Shown here in pieces: positions 8,508 to 15,437 of a DNA stretch of 64,000 nucleotides (within the stretch, counting starts at the first letter, position 1; every line of letters starts with the position of its first letter). Source of the DNA: JAOTZA01 sp965224065 (lineage in GTDB: Bacteria; Acidobacteriota; Thermoanaerobaculia; Multivoradales; JAHEKO01); NCBI GenBank assembly GCA_965224065.1, contig CBDCYF010000005.1:1178001-1242000 (forward strand), written 5' to 3'. The translations under genes were made by a program, and so were the position numbers. Under the pieces are notes generated by a model. The model was not told the DNA's origin. It searched no databases and worked only from the letters and a program-made list of their open reading frames with translations.

Positions 8508-10955
8508 ATGGGCTGGGGCGCTCGGTTACGGCTCACAGGCGCGATTGCCTGCGCGATGGTGGCATGGGCCGGCTTCACCGACAGGCTGGGGCTGGAAGCC
8601 AGCTATCACCCCCTGTCACCCGACTTTGAAAAACCCGCAGCCTATCGTCGGGTGGATCAGACACTGGCGATCGAGCCACATCAAGTCCACGCGTTCTTTA
8701 CCAACCCGAGCTTTTTTGGCATTCGTTGGCGTGGCTGGGTCCGCGCCGAGACCGACGGCATCCACACCTTTCGCATCACCACCAGCGATCCGGCCTCTCT
8801 GAGGATCGCGGAAGAGGAGATCCTGCGGGTTCCGGGGCGAGCACCGCGCGCCGACAGCGATACGCGCACCCGCTCGGCCCGTGTGCGGCTGACGCGCGGC
8901 GTCCACCCCATCGAGATCGAGCTCTCGCACTCGGCCGAGTCGATACGGTTTGCCACCGAGTGGAAGCCGCCCGGAAAGCCCCGGGGCCCGATCTCGCCCC
9001 GGCTTCTGTTTCCCCACCGACCCGGTCCGGTCGCCGGAGCGGTGCGTGCGGGGTTCGGGGGACTCAACCCCGCCGCCCGGCGGGCCGCGGCCACGACCTT
9101 CCTGATCGGGGCCGCGCTGCTGGCGTGGGTCACGCTGCGCCGCCGAGAGCCCGGCACGTGGCGAGCACGCATCCGGGCCTGGGCGGCGGCGCCCCGCCGG
9201 CGGCGTTGGCTCGAGACGGGTGGCCTCGCCGGTCTGTTTTTCTTGGTCGTCGCGTGGGTCTATCCGCGCACCGGCAGTCCCTACGGCTACGACGATGTGC
9301 GCTATCTCGACATCGCTGCCTTCAACCGTCAGGTCGCTTGGGTCGCGAACCGCTATGCCCATGTGTATCTGCTCAAGCCCTTTTTCTGGCTGACCGGGGG
9401 CGACGCTTTTGCCGCCGCGCGGCTGTTCTGGTCGGCGCAGCTCGGTCTGATCGTCGTCTGTATGGCAGCGGCGACCCGGGTCCTCGCCCCGCACCGGCGG
9501 ATGTTCACCCTGGCCGCGGCCGTCTTTCTGCTGCTCTGCCAGCCGCTCTTCTTTCTGCGCGCCGGGGGCGCGGTGCCGGACTTCACCGTCGGAACCCTCT
9601 TGATGTTGGCGGTGGTGATCTACCTTCACCGACAGACTCGGAGCGAGGCGCCGGGCTGGGAGTGGCATTTCTTTCTGATCGGCCTGCTCACGGTCTGGGC
9701 GGTCAAATCCAAAGAGCTCGGTGTGATTCTGCTGTGGCTGGGCGCCGCCCTGCCATTCGAGAACGGAGCGCTCCATTGGCGTGGCGTGCCCCGAAAGGCC
9801 ACCGGGTGGCTGGGAGGGCTCGCGGCGGGCTTCCTCCTGCTGGCGGTCTGCGACGGTTTGATGCTCGGGGACCCGCTTTTTGGGCTTCGGCCGAGCCACC
9901 AGGCGGAAGTCGCCGCGCTCAATTTCGCCGAAGCGCCACAACAGACGCGTGACTCCGACGGATGGATGCAGGTGGTTTGGCGTGGCAAAAGCCCGGTCAC
10001 CAGCGACGACCGCGGGTTCAAGTATCTGGCACTGGCGGTGGTTTTTTCGGCCTTGCTCGCCGCGCTCGCCAGGAGACCGGTCGAGATCCGGCTGCTCCAT
10101 CTGTTGCCGGTGCTCTACCTGACGATGCTGATCGTGATCCACATCCGGGCGACCTATGTCTTTTTGATGCGCTATCTCTATCCGGTGATCCCGCTGAGCT
10201 GTCTGCTGGCGGCTGCGGGCTTTTACTACCTGGGTCTCGACCGGCTGCGATGGAGGGAGGTCGTCCGACCGCGGTTTTTTGTCCCGGCGATCTGTCTGGG
10301 CTTTGTACTGTTCGGGGTCGTGCTGCCCTATCGGGCGCAACGACTGGCGCCGGCCGATTTCCTACCTTCCGAGTGGCTGGCCGCCACCGACTGGACGTCC
10401 CTCGACTCCTTCGCGCATCTGGTCGCCGGGCCCCTACTGGTCCTGGCTCTGATTTCTGCACTGGTGTTTTTCGCCCGCGATGTCCCGCTGCGCCTGCTGG
10501 CGGTAACGGGCCTGGTGGTGCTGGCCTTTGGTGGGTCACTTTTGCGCGCCACGTGGGAGCTCAAGGCACGGCACGCCTGGCAGCGGGCCGAGAGTTACCT
10601 CTACCCGTGGCGCACGTTTGCCGGCGAGTTCGACAGAGACTCGGCCTTGAACGTCGTCGTGAGTCCGAGTCTCCCCGGCGCCAACCGGTTTTTTGGCGTC
10701 TATGAAACGCTCGAACGCATCGGCCGACTCTCGCTCGACCGTTCGTACGCCAACATCCGGCTCCGCAACCGGCTGACCCGTCAACATGACTATGCATTTC
10801 TGCATCCCGAGAACTATCGCTACTGGAGCGACCAGTGGCCGGCGCTGACTGAGACGGCCATCGAGGGACCGCATGGCCGCCTCGTCCTGGTGCGGCCGGC
10901 CGAGGCAAAGCTCGGCGCGGACGGCGTACCCGTGGCGACCGCAAACGGCCGCTGA
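8508..10955 (+). CDS. PA14 domain fused to a GT39-like membrane glycosyltransferase
   Basis: An 815-residue protein. One helix near the N-terminus precedes a PA14-type beta domain at about residues 60-155 (WRGWVRAETDGIHTFRITT ... VHPIEIELSHS). A helix follows near residue 200. From residue 235 on, the architecture is that of dolichyl-phosphate-mannose or ArnT-type transferases: the first large loop contains YGYDDVRYLDIAAF, with acidic residues typical of GT-C catalytic loops, followed by about ten hydrophobic helices. A C-terminal soluble domain resembles those of ArnT-like proteins. GT-C enzymes transfer a sugar from a polyprenyl-phosphate donor on the periplasmic face. The PA14 module may bind carbohydrate. 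Donor and acceptor are unknown. Confidence 0.75.
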   Translation: MGWGARLRLTGAIACAMVAWAGFTDRLGLEASYHPLSPDFEKPAAYRRVDQTLAIEPHQVHAFFTNPSFFGIRWRGWVRAETDGIHTFRITTSDPASLRIAEEEILRVPGRAPRADSDTRTRSARVRLTRGVHPIEIELSHSAESIRFATEWKPPGKPRGPISPRLLFPHRPGPVAGAVRAGFGGLNPAARRAAATTFLIGAALLAWVTLRRREPGTWRARIRAWAAAPRRRRWLETGGLAGLFFLVVAWVYPRTGSPYGYDDVRYLDIAAFNRQVAWVANRYAHVYLLKPFFWLTGGDAFAAARLFWSAQLGLIVVCMAAATRVLAPHRRMFTLAAAVFLLLCQPLFFLRAGGAVPDFTVGTLLMLAVVIYLHRQTRSEAPGWEWHFFLIGLLTVWAVKSKELGVILLWLGAALPFENGALHWRGVPRKATGWLGGLAAGFLLLAVCDGLMLGDPLFGLRPSHQAEVAALNFAEAPQQTRDSDGWMQVVWRGKSPVTSDDRGFKYLALAVVFSALLAALARRPVEIRLLHLLPVLYLTMLIVIHIRATYVFLMRYLYPVIPLSCLLAAAGFYYLGLDRLRWREVVRPRFFVPAICLGFVLFGVVLPYRAQRLAPADFLPSEWLAATDWTSLDSFAHLVAGPLLVLALISALVFFARDVPLRLLAVTGLVVLAFGGSLLRATWELKARHAWQRAESYLYPWRTFAGEFDRDSALNVVVSPSLPGANRFFGVYETLERIGRLSLDRSYANIRLRNRLTRQHDYAFLHPENYRYWSDQWPALTETAIEGPHGRLVLVRPAEAKLGADGVPVATANGR

Positions 10956-11016
10956 AGCAAAACGGGCGACGGGCCTTTTTCGCCTTTTGCAGACAGCGTA
11001 GGATCAACGTTTCAGG

Positions 11017-11973
11017 ATGACGGCGACCGGGAAGAGACCTCTTGTCGTGATCGCGGTCGGCGGCAACTCGCTGATCCGCGACGCCGAGCACATGACCGTG
11101 CTCGACCAGTACCAGGCGGCGGGTGAGACCTCCCACCACATCGCCGCGGTGGTCGAAGAGGGCTACCGCGTAATCATCACTCACGGCAACGGACCGCAGG
11201 TCGGCTTTATCCTGTTGCGCTCCGAGCTCGCCAAGGACCAGCTTCACCAGGTGCCGCTCGAGAGCTGTGTCGCCGACACGCAGGGCGCGATCGGCTATCA
11301 GATCAAGCAAACGCTCAACAACGAGCTCCGCAGGCGCGGGATCGATCTGCCCATCGCCGCACTGGTGACCCAGGTGATCGTGGATCCGGACGACCCGGCC
11401 TTTGCTACGCCGTCCAAACCGATCGGACCGTTTTACAGCGAGGAGGAAGCACGCGTCCACCGCCGGCAAGACGGATGGGACATGGCCGAGGACGCCGGAC
11501 GCGGCTGGCGGCGGGTCGTCGCCTCGCCCACGCCGCTCGAAGTGGTCGAAACCAGGGTCATCCGTTTTCTGGTCGATGGCGGCGCCGTGGTGATCGCGGG
11601 CGGTGGCGGCGGCATTGCCGTCGTGCGTGGCGCCGACGGCTCGTTGACCGGCCGTCCGGCGGTGATCGACAAGGACGCCACCTCCTGTCTACTGGCCAAG
11701 ACCCTGGGCGCCGAGATCTTCCTGGTCTCGACCAGTGTCGAGCGCGTGGCCCTCGACTACGGCACGCCCCGTCAGCGCTGGCTCGACCGGATGACGGTGG
11801 CGGAGACTCGACGCCATCTGACCGACGGTCAGTTCGCCGCCGGCAGTATGCGGCCCAAGATGGAAGCGGCGGTCGATTTTCTCGAGAACGGGGGCAAAAA
11901 GGTCATCATCACCGTCCCCGACCGACTCGAGGACGCCCTCCACGGCCGCGCCGGGACGACGATCGTTCCCTAG
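11017..11973 (+). CDS. arcC: Carbamate kinase
   Basis: A 318-residue member of the amino-acid kinase fold. It has VIAVGGNSLI at the N-terminus, ITHGNGPQVGF, VIAGGGGGI, the AVIDKDATSCLLA lysine-aspartate motif and a C-terminal GSMRPKMEAAVDFLENG, all typical of carbamate kinase. It makes ATP and carbamate from ADP and carbamoyl phosphate. In E. coli the YqeA paralogue sits in the purine-degradation cluster. Here the gene stands alone on the plus strand, but the YgeW-like carbamoyltransferase at 38.4 kb could provide its substrate. A possible -10 box, TAGGAT, lies at 10999-11004; the ribosome site is weak. Confidence 0.9.
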   Translation: MTATGKRPLVVIAVGGNSLIRDAEHMTVLDQYQAAGETSHHIAAVVEEGYRVIITHGNGPQVGFILLRSELAKDQLHQVPLESCVADTQGAIGYQIKQTLNNELRRRGIDLPIAALVTQVIVDPDDPAFATPSKPIGPFYSEEEARVHRRQDGWDMAEDAGRGWRRVVASPTPLEVVETRVIRFLVDGGAVVIAGGGGGIAVVRGADGSLTGRPAVIDKDATSCLLAKTLGAEIFLVSTSVERVALDYGTPRQRWLDRMTVAETRRHLTDGQFAAGSMRPKMEAAVDFLENGGKKVIITVPDRLEDALHGRAGTTIVP

Positions 11974-12005
11974 CCTGCCCTTCTCGAAAAAAGGGGGTGC
12001 CCAGA

Positions 12006-12563
12006 TCAGGCTGCGGGCTGATGCTCGTAGCAGATTCGGCGGCTATCGGCGGCGGACAGGCGCTCCGTCGTCAGGCCGCAACGAAACTTGCCGCTTTTCT
12101 CGCGAAGAAAGTGGCTGCAGGTGTGGCACACACCAAAAGTCCGCCCCTCGTTGACCCGCTGGAGCTGTCGCAGTAACTCGTCGAGAGCCGAAAACAACTC
12201 TTCCCTTCTCTGCGTTCGGAGCTCACCAAGGGCCTCGGTCAACAGCGGTGGCGGAATCACTCGCTTCAGGACCCGGCGTCCTTTGGGCGTTATCCGGAGC
12301 CTCACGATCCGACGGTCCTTGTCGTCGGCCCGTTTTTCGATCAGCTCGCGACTCTCGAGAACACCCAGGGTCTGGGACGCCGTCCCTTTTGTGATCCGCA
12401 AGTAGTCGGCCACAGCGGCGGGCCGGTCGCTATACCGATTGCAATGAGCAAGATACTCGAGCGCGTGTAGCTGCACCGGTTGGAGTCCCGCCGCCCCGGC
12501 GCGCTCATCCGCCTGCAGGAGCCGCGCGATTCTGGTCAGGTATTCATAGATCCTCGAGCTCAC
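12006..12563 (-). CDS. MarR family regulator with C-terminal four-cysteine motif
   Basis: A 185-residue regulator. The chosen start is GTG at 12563, which gives the natural N-terminus of a MarR protein (helix 1 SSRIYEYLTRIARLLQ). Longer frames run into the divergent gene. The winged helix is clear: VADYLRITKGTASQTLGVLESRELIEK, then the wing RRIVRLRITPKG. The C-terminus carries C-x2-C followed by two more cysteines (GVCHTCSHF ... FRCGL ... RRICYEH), probably a metal or redox site. Operators with the same core sit in its own promoter and in the promoter of the divergent gene, so it should repress both. Confidence 0.88.
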   Translation of the reverse strand: MSSRIYEYLTRIARLLQADERAGAAGLQPVQLHALEYLAHCNRYSDRPAAVADYLRITKGTASQTLGVLESRELIEKRADDKDRRIVRLRITPKGRRVLKRVIPPPLLTEALGELRTQRREELFSALDELLRQLQRVNEGRTFGVCHTCSHFLREKSGKFRCGLTTERLSAADSRRICYEHQPAA

Positions 12564-12569
12564 AAACAA

Positions 12570-12599
12570 AGTGTATCGACTCGACACGGGTCTTGACAA
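12570..12599 (-). promoter_or_regulatory. Promoter of the MarR gene (leaderless type)
   Basis: Reading the minus strand, TTGTCA (12599-12594) and TACACT (12575-12570) are separated by 18 bases. TACACT ends six bases before the GTG start. The -35 box overlaps the -35 box of the divergent gene. Confidence 0.5.
12573..12587. promoter_or_regulatory. Second MarR operator (imperfect)
   Basis: GTATCGACTCGACAC matches the core of the perfect palindrome at 12613-12635 in 14 of 15 positions. It covers the -10 region of the MarR gene itself, which fits autoregulation. Confidence 0.6.
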
Positions 12600-12620
12600 A
12601 CAGGGCCATTCAATTAGTAT
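12593..12620 (+). promoter_or_regulatory. Sigma-70-type promoter of the divergent secreted-protein gene
   Basis: A perfect TTGACA at 12593-12598 is followed after 16 bases by TAGTAT (12615-12620). The transcript would have a leader of about 35 bases with a strong AAGGAGGAG site before the ATG at 12663. Confidence 0.65.
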
Positions 12621-12635
12621 CGACTCGATACTAAT
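12613..12635. promoter_or_regulatory. MarR operator, perfect palindrome
   Basis: A 23-base perfect inverted repeat: ATTAGTATCGA, one central C, then TCGATACTAAT. It covers the -10 box and probable transcription start of the 12663 gene, so a bound dimer would block initiation. Confidence 0.8.
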
Positions 12636-12662
12636 AAAGAGGGCGCCGCCCAAGGAGGAGAC

Positions 12663-13412
12663 ATGAGTGCAAAGAAGAAAACGCTGTCTGTTTTGACGAC
12701 CTTCGCTCTGGCAATCGCTACCGCCAGCGCTGCCGTGGCGCACGTGAAACCGGTCCAGAAGACAGAGGATCTGGTCTTGGAGGGCGCGCGGGTGGACTAC
12801 CACGCCGAGCTGGACCTCATAGTCTTCGAGCTTCGGGTGGCAGGCCGGGCCGGCGCCACACGTCCACAGCCGGCCGGCCAGATGCAAGGGGCTCCGGTTC
12901 TCGCCTATGTGTTTCCAACGACCCTCAAACCCGCCCAGGTCGGTTTTGCGGACGTCGAAGGAACGCTGGCGCTTGTCGCCACGTCACATCCGGATTTCGA
13001 CGACACGCCACTCTGGGACGAGGACGGCGATGGCGACACCAAGAACCTCGAAGACGGCATGGTGTTCCACAGCCACTGGGTCGTGTTGGTCCCCGACGAG
13101 AGGGTGCCGGGAGGTCTCGCCGTGCGCCAGGTGGTGGACGAAGCCTTGGATGCTGCGCTGCCACCGACCCATCCGGGGATGCCGATCTATCTCGACTCGC
13201 CCGGTTTCTCGGTGGTGTTGCGAAACGGCGCGCTGCGCATACCGGTCCCGGCATGGCGTGTTCGCGATCTCGACGCCTTCCGGTACGACGCGGTGACCGC
13301 CTATCTGGAGGTCAACCTGGAGAACAAGGACAGGCCCACGCTGGGCGTCTACGAGGTCTACGACGTCCTATCGGACGACCTCAGCCTCCCGGGCCAATTC
13401 AAGCTGCCATAG
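12663..13412 (+). CDS. Secreted protein controlled by the MarR regulator, function unknown
   Basis: A 249-residue protein with a strong ribosome site (AAGGAGGAG, two bases before the ATG). The signal peptide of about 26 residues ends ASAAVAHV. The mature protein is rich in beta-type residues. It contains an acidic calcium-loop-like segment, WDEDGDGDTKNLEDG, and a following VFHSHWVVLVPDE stretch with two histidines. It lies divergent from the MarR gene, and its promoter is overlapped by a perfect operator, so it is probably the main target. The calcium- or metal-binding reading is inference; I do not recognise the family by name. Confidence 0.75.
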   Translation: MSAKKKTLSVLTTFALAIATASAAVAHVKPVQKTEDLVLEGARVDYHAELDLIVFELRVAGRAGATRPQPAGQMQGAPVLAYVFPTTLKPAQVGFADVEGTLALVATSHPDFDDTPLWDEDGDGDTKNLEDGMVFHSHWVVLVPDERVPGGLAVRQVVDEALDAALPPTHPGMPIYLDSPGFSVVLRNGALRIPVPAWRVRDLDAFRYDAVTAYLEVNLENKDRPTLGVYEVYDVLSDDLSLPGQFKLP

Positions 13413-13421
13413 CGTGGTGGG

Positions 13422-13449
13422 GACCTGCTCCGGCGCTCACCGGCAGGTC
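13422..13449. terminator. Hairpin between convergent genes
   Basis: GACCTG and CCGG (with a CT bulge) pair with CCGGCAGGTC across a six-base loop. It sits where the plus-strand secreted-protein gene and the minus-strand extensin-like gene meet. No U-run follows, so the terminator role is tentative. Confidence 0.35.
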
Positions 13450-14165
13450 TCGTAGTCGCCGTTGTCGAAATGGAAGTGGTCGCGGTGGAGCTCGTTGTAG
13501 TCGGGGCTCAATACGGTGTTGAACCGGTCGCATGCCTTATCGCGCACGCGCTTCAAGAAGCGGCCCTTGGGAGTGTTCTGGTCCCAATCTCGTAGGACGC
13601 TGATCTCCTCGCCGTTGGCGAGCACAAAGCCGGCAACATCCACGGCGTTGGCGGTGGCGTGCTCGCTGCGGCGACCATACTTGGCGTTGTTGACGTTCCG
13701 GCAGGAGTACGTCCCGTAGTGGCGGATGCGCGCCACCTGGGATCCAAGGAGCTCCTCCGCAGCAGGCTGCAGCGTGTGACGCTCCCACATCGCGATGCCG
13801 GCCAGCATCGGGCAGCGCAGGGTGACGTCCCGGCCCCAGGAGACCAGGGAGTGGTCGAGGCGTGCGACGTCCTTGAAAGCACAGCCGGGGCCCTTGACCT
13901 CGTCGGGCAAACGCTCGAACCGAACGCCGGCTCGGCCCAGGGCTTCGTAGCAGCGCTCGGCGTCAGCGAGCTGCAACTTCCATTCGGTGACAAAGGTCGG
14001 CCGGTCGGTCAGATCGAGCGGCGCGGTGATGTTGTAGTTGTCGGGCGCGTACTTGAGGTAGATGAAGGCCGCCGCTACGAATCCCGCCACCGTCGCCACT
14101 CGGCGAACAATGCGCTTCCTTCGCCGCCGCTGTTTTCGCGCTTCCGCGCGGCCCGAACTAGCCAC
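13437..14165 (-). CDS. Extensin-like C-terminal domain protein
   Basis: A 242-residue protein starting at GTG 14165, with GAGG seven bases upstream. An Arg-rich start (KQRRRRKRIVRR) and one membrane helix anchor it. The rest is the extensin-like C domain, related to M15-type peptidases: RHYGTYSCRNVN, RSEHATANAVDVAGF and a terminal HRDHFHFDNG, with the Ser-His and His-x-Asp arrangements that would bind metal. The family is thought to act on cell-wall peptides. It lies nine bases downstream of the vapC gene on the same strand and may be co-transcribed with it. Confidence 0.85.
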   Translation of the reverse strand: MASSGRAEARKQRRRRKRIVRRVATVAGFVAAAFIYLKYAPDNYNITAPLDLTDRPTFVTEWKLQLADAERCYEALGRAGVRFERLPDEVKGPGCAFKDVARLDHSLVSWGRDVTLRCPMLAGIAMWERHTLQPAAEELLGSQVARIRHYGTYSCRNVNNAKYGRRSEHATANAVDVAGFVLANGEEISVLRDWDQNTPKGRFLKRVRDKACDRFNTVLSPDYNELHRDHFHFDNGDYETCR

Positions 14166-14174
14166 CCGCCGACC

Positions 14175-14585
14175 TCAGAGATCGCGAGGCAGAATCCGTG
14201 GCCGGCCTGCGATCTCGACCGCCCCGAAATGTCGAAGGTCCAACGTGGCGATAGCCGTGACGCCAAGTCGTTCGCCGACAGCGATGACACTCGAATCGAC
14301 CAGACCCAAGCCGAGGGAATCGTAGCGCTCGCAAAGGTGCCTGGCACGGGAAAGATCCTCCGGCTGGCCCCACTCGACGATGAACTCGTTCTCGGCCAGG
14401 TCCGCTAGAAAAGTTCGCTGTGCTCGCGAGCCGACGTGGCGGGCCAACAGGTAATCCACCTCCGGCAGGATGGCCCAGGGCAGCACCCAGTCAGAGTCCT
14501 CTTCGAACAAACGAGCCACAGCGGCGTGATGGCGATCGTCGGCATCGATCAATGCGACAAGCGCGCTGGTATCGGCGACGATCAA
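14175..14585 (-). CDS. PIN-domain toxin (VapC type)
   Basis: A 136-residue PIN nuclease. The acidic residues are in place: Asp in IVADTSALVAL, Glu in ILPEVDYLL, Asp in GLGLVDSSVIAV, and Asp in AIATLDLRHF. VapC toxins cleave RNA, often tRNA or rRNA loops. It overlaps the upstream ribbon-helix-helix antitoxin gene by four bases, the usual coupling of such modules. The target RNA cannot be deduced. Confidence 0.88.
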   Translation of the reverse strand: MIVADTSALVALIDADDRHHAAVARLFEEDSDWVLPWAILPEVDYLLARHVGSRAQRTFLADLAENEFIVEWGQPEDLSRARHLCERYDSLGLGLVDSSVIAVGERLGVTAIATLDLRHFGAVEIAGRPRILPRDL

Positions 14586-14821
14586 CCGTCCGCGCCCATC
14601 CCCGCCAACAGCTCGTCTGTCCGTTCGCTCAGGTCACCGCGGCCACTGCGCCCCAGACCGACGGATCGCGGGCTCCTCGGCTTGCCATGCCGCGCGGCGT
14701 ACTCGGAAATGGCCTCTCGGATAAGAGCCGCCGGCGTCTTGTCACCGGTCCGGGCAATCGCCTTGAGCTCCCGATATTCCTCGCGGTCGAGATAGACGGT
14801 CGTCTTGACTCGGCCCGACAT
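14582..14821 (-). CDS. Ribbon-helix-helix antitoxin (VapB type)
   Basis: A 79-residue protein. The N-terminal ribbon-helix-helix has the strand RVKTTVYLD, then EEYRELKAIA and a second helix ALIREAISEYAARHG. It ends in a flexible toxin-binding tail. The start ATG at 14821 has no Shine-Dalgarno sequence and follows a palindromic operator by two bases. It should neutralise the downstream PIN toxin and repress its own promoter. Confidence 0.85.
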   Translation of the reverse strand: MSGRVKTTVYLDREEYRELKAIARTGDKTPAALIREAISEYAARHGKPRSPRSVGLGRSGRGDLSERTDELLAGMGADG

Positions 14822-14823
14822 AT

Positions 14824-14856
14824 GGTTACCATATAAGGTAACCCCTTTCGAGTCAA
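14824..14856 (-). promoter_or_regulatory. vapBC promoter and operator, apparently leaderless
   Basis: GGTTACC (14824-14830) and GGTAACC (14837-14843) form a perfect inverted repeat around ATATAA. On the minus strand TTGACT (14856-14851), a 17-base spacer and TATGGT (14833-14828) form a promoter whose start point falls at the ATG of vapB. The operator overlaps the -10 box. The -35 overlaps the end of the sortase gene. Confidence 0.65.
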
Positions 14857-15437
14857 GCTACTGCCACCGCCGTGATCACGTACCGCAATGGCCCGCCGGG
14901 TACCGGAGTGTCGAACGGATAGCAGGTCACCAACAACAGGTTGCGCTCAAAAGGGGCACCCGCCATCTCCAGGACGAGCGGCAAGCGAGTATCGACGATC
15001 GAGAGATCGTTGACCTCGTAAGGGATCGAATCCCCGTTCGGGGTCTCGACCTCGATCCGGTCCCCGAGCCGCAATCGCCGCAGAAACTCGAAATGGGTGT
15101 CCCTATGCCCTGCGATCAAGGCCGTGCCCTCGGAGCCGGGCAGCGCGGTGCCGTTCATGTGTCCGGGGGCGAAGGCGAGGCTCCCGCCATTGGCCCCTGC
15201 GAGCACCACCAGATCGACTTCGTGTTCGCTTGCCACCAGCCGCGCCACCGGCCAAGTGTCGGCCCAGGGCCAGGGCCGCGCCCGATCGACGCCCGACCGA
15301 GCGTCGACCCAAGCGTGGCGCAGGAGCACCTGCGCCACCGCCGCCTTGGCCGGGATCCAAAACCCCTCGGCCGCCAGGCAGAGCCCGGTCGCGCCGAGAA
15401 CCGCGGCGACGCTCAGGACCGGGTGCCGACGCGCCAC
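14853..15437 (-). CDS. Class GN sortase
   Basis: A 194-residue sortase. The GTG at 15437 has GGAGG with good spacing; a longer frame upstream is only the antisense-frame reading of the neighbouring gene. One N-terminal membrane helix is followed by the sortase barrel. Catalytic residues are visible: His111 in IAGHRDTHF, Cys172 in LLLVTCYPFD and Arg185 in GPLRYVI. Class GN sortases occur in Gram-negative bacteria next to a single dedicated VIT/VWA substrate, and that substrate is encoded immediately upstream, overlapping by 25 bases. It should cleave the LPQTA-type signal of that partner in the cell envelope. Confidence 0.9.
   Translation of the reverse strand: MARRHPVLSVAAVLGATGLCLAAEGFWIPAKAAVAQVLLRHAWVDARSGVDRARPWPWADTWPVARLVASEHEVDLVVLAGANGGSLAFAPGHMNGTALPGSEGTALIAGHRDTHFEFLRRLRLGDRIEVETPNGDSIPYEVNDLSIVDTRLPLVLEMAGAPFERNLLLVTCYPFDTPVPGGPLRYVITAVAVA

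Noticed and set aside
11977..11999. Rho-independent terminator after carbamate kinase
   Set aside because: The CCCTT/AAGGG stem is only five bases and there is no U-run, so it is too weak to call.
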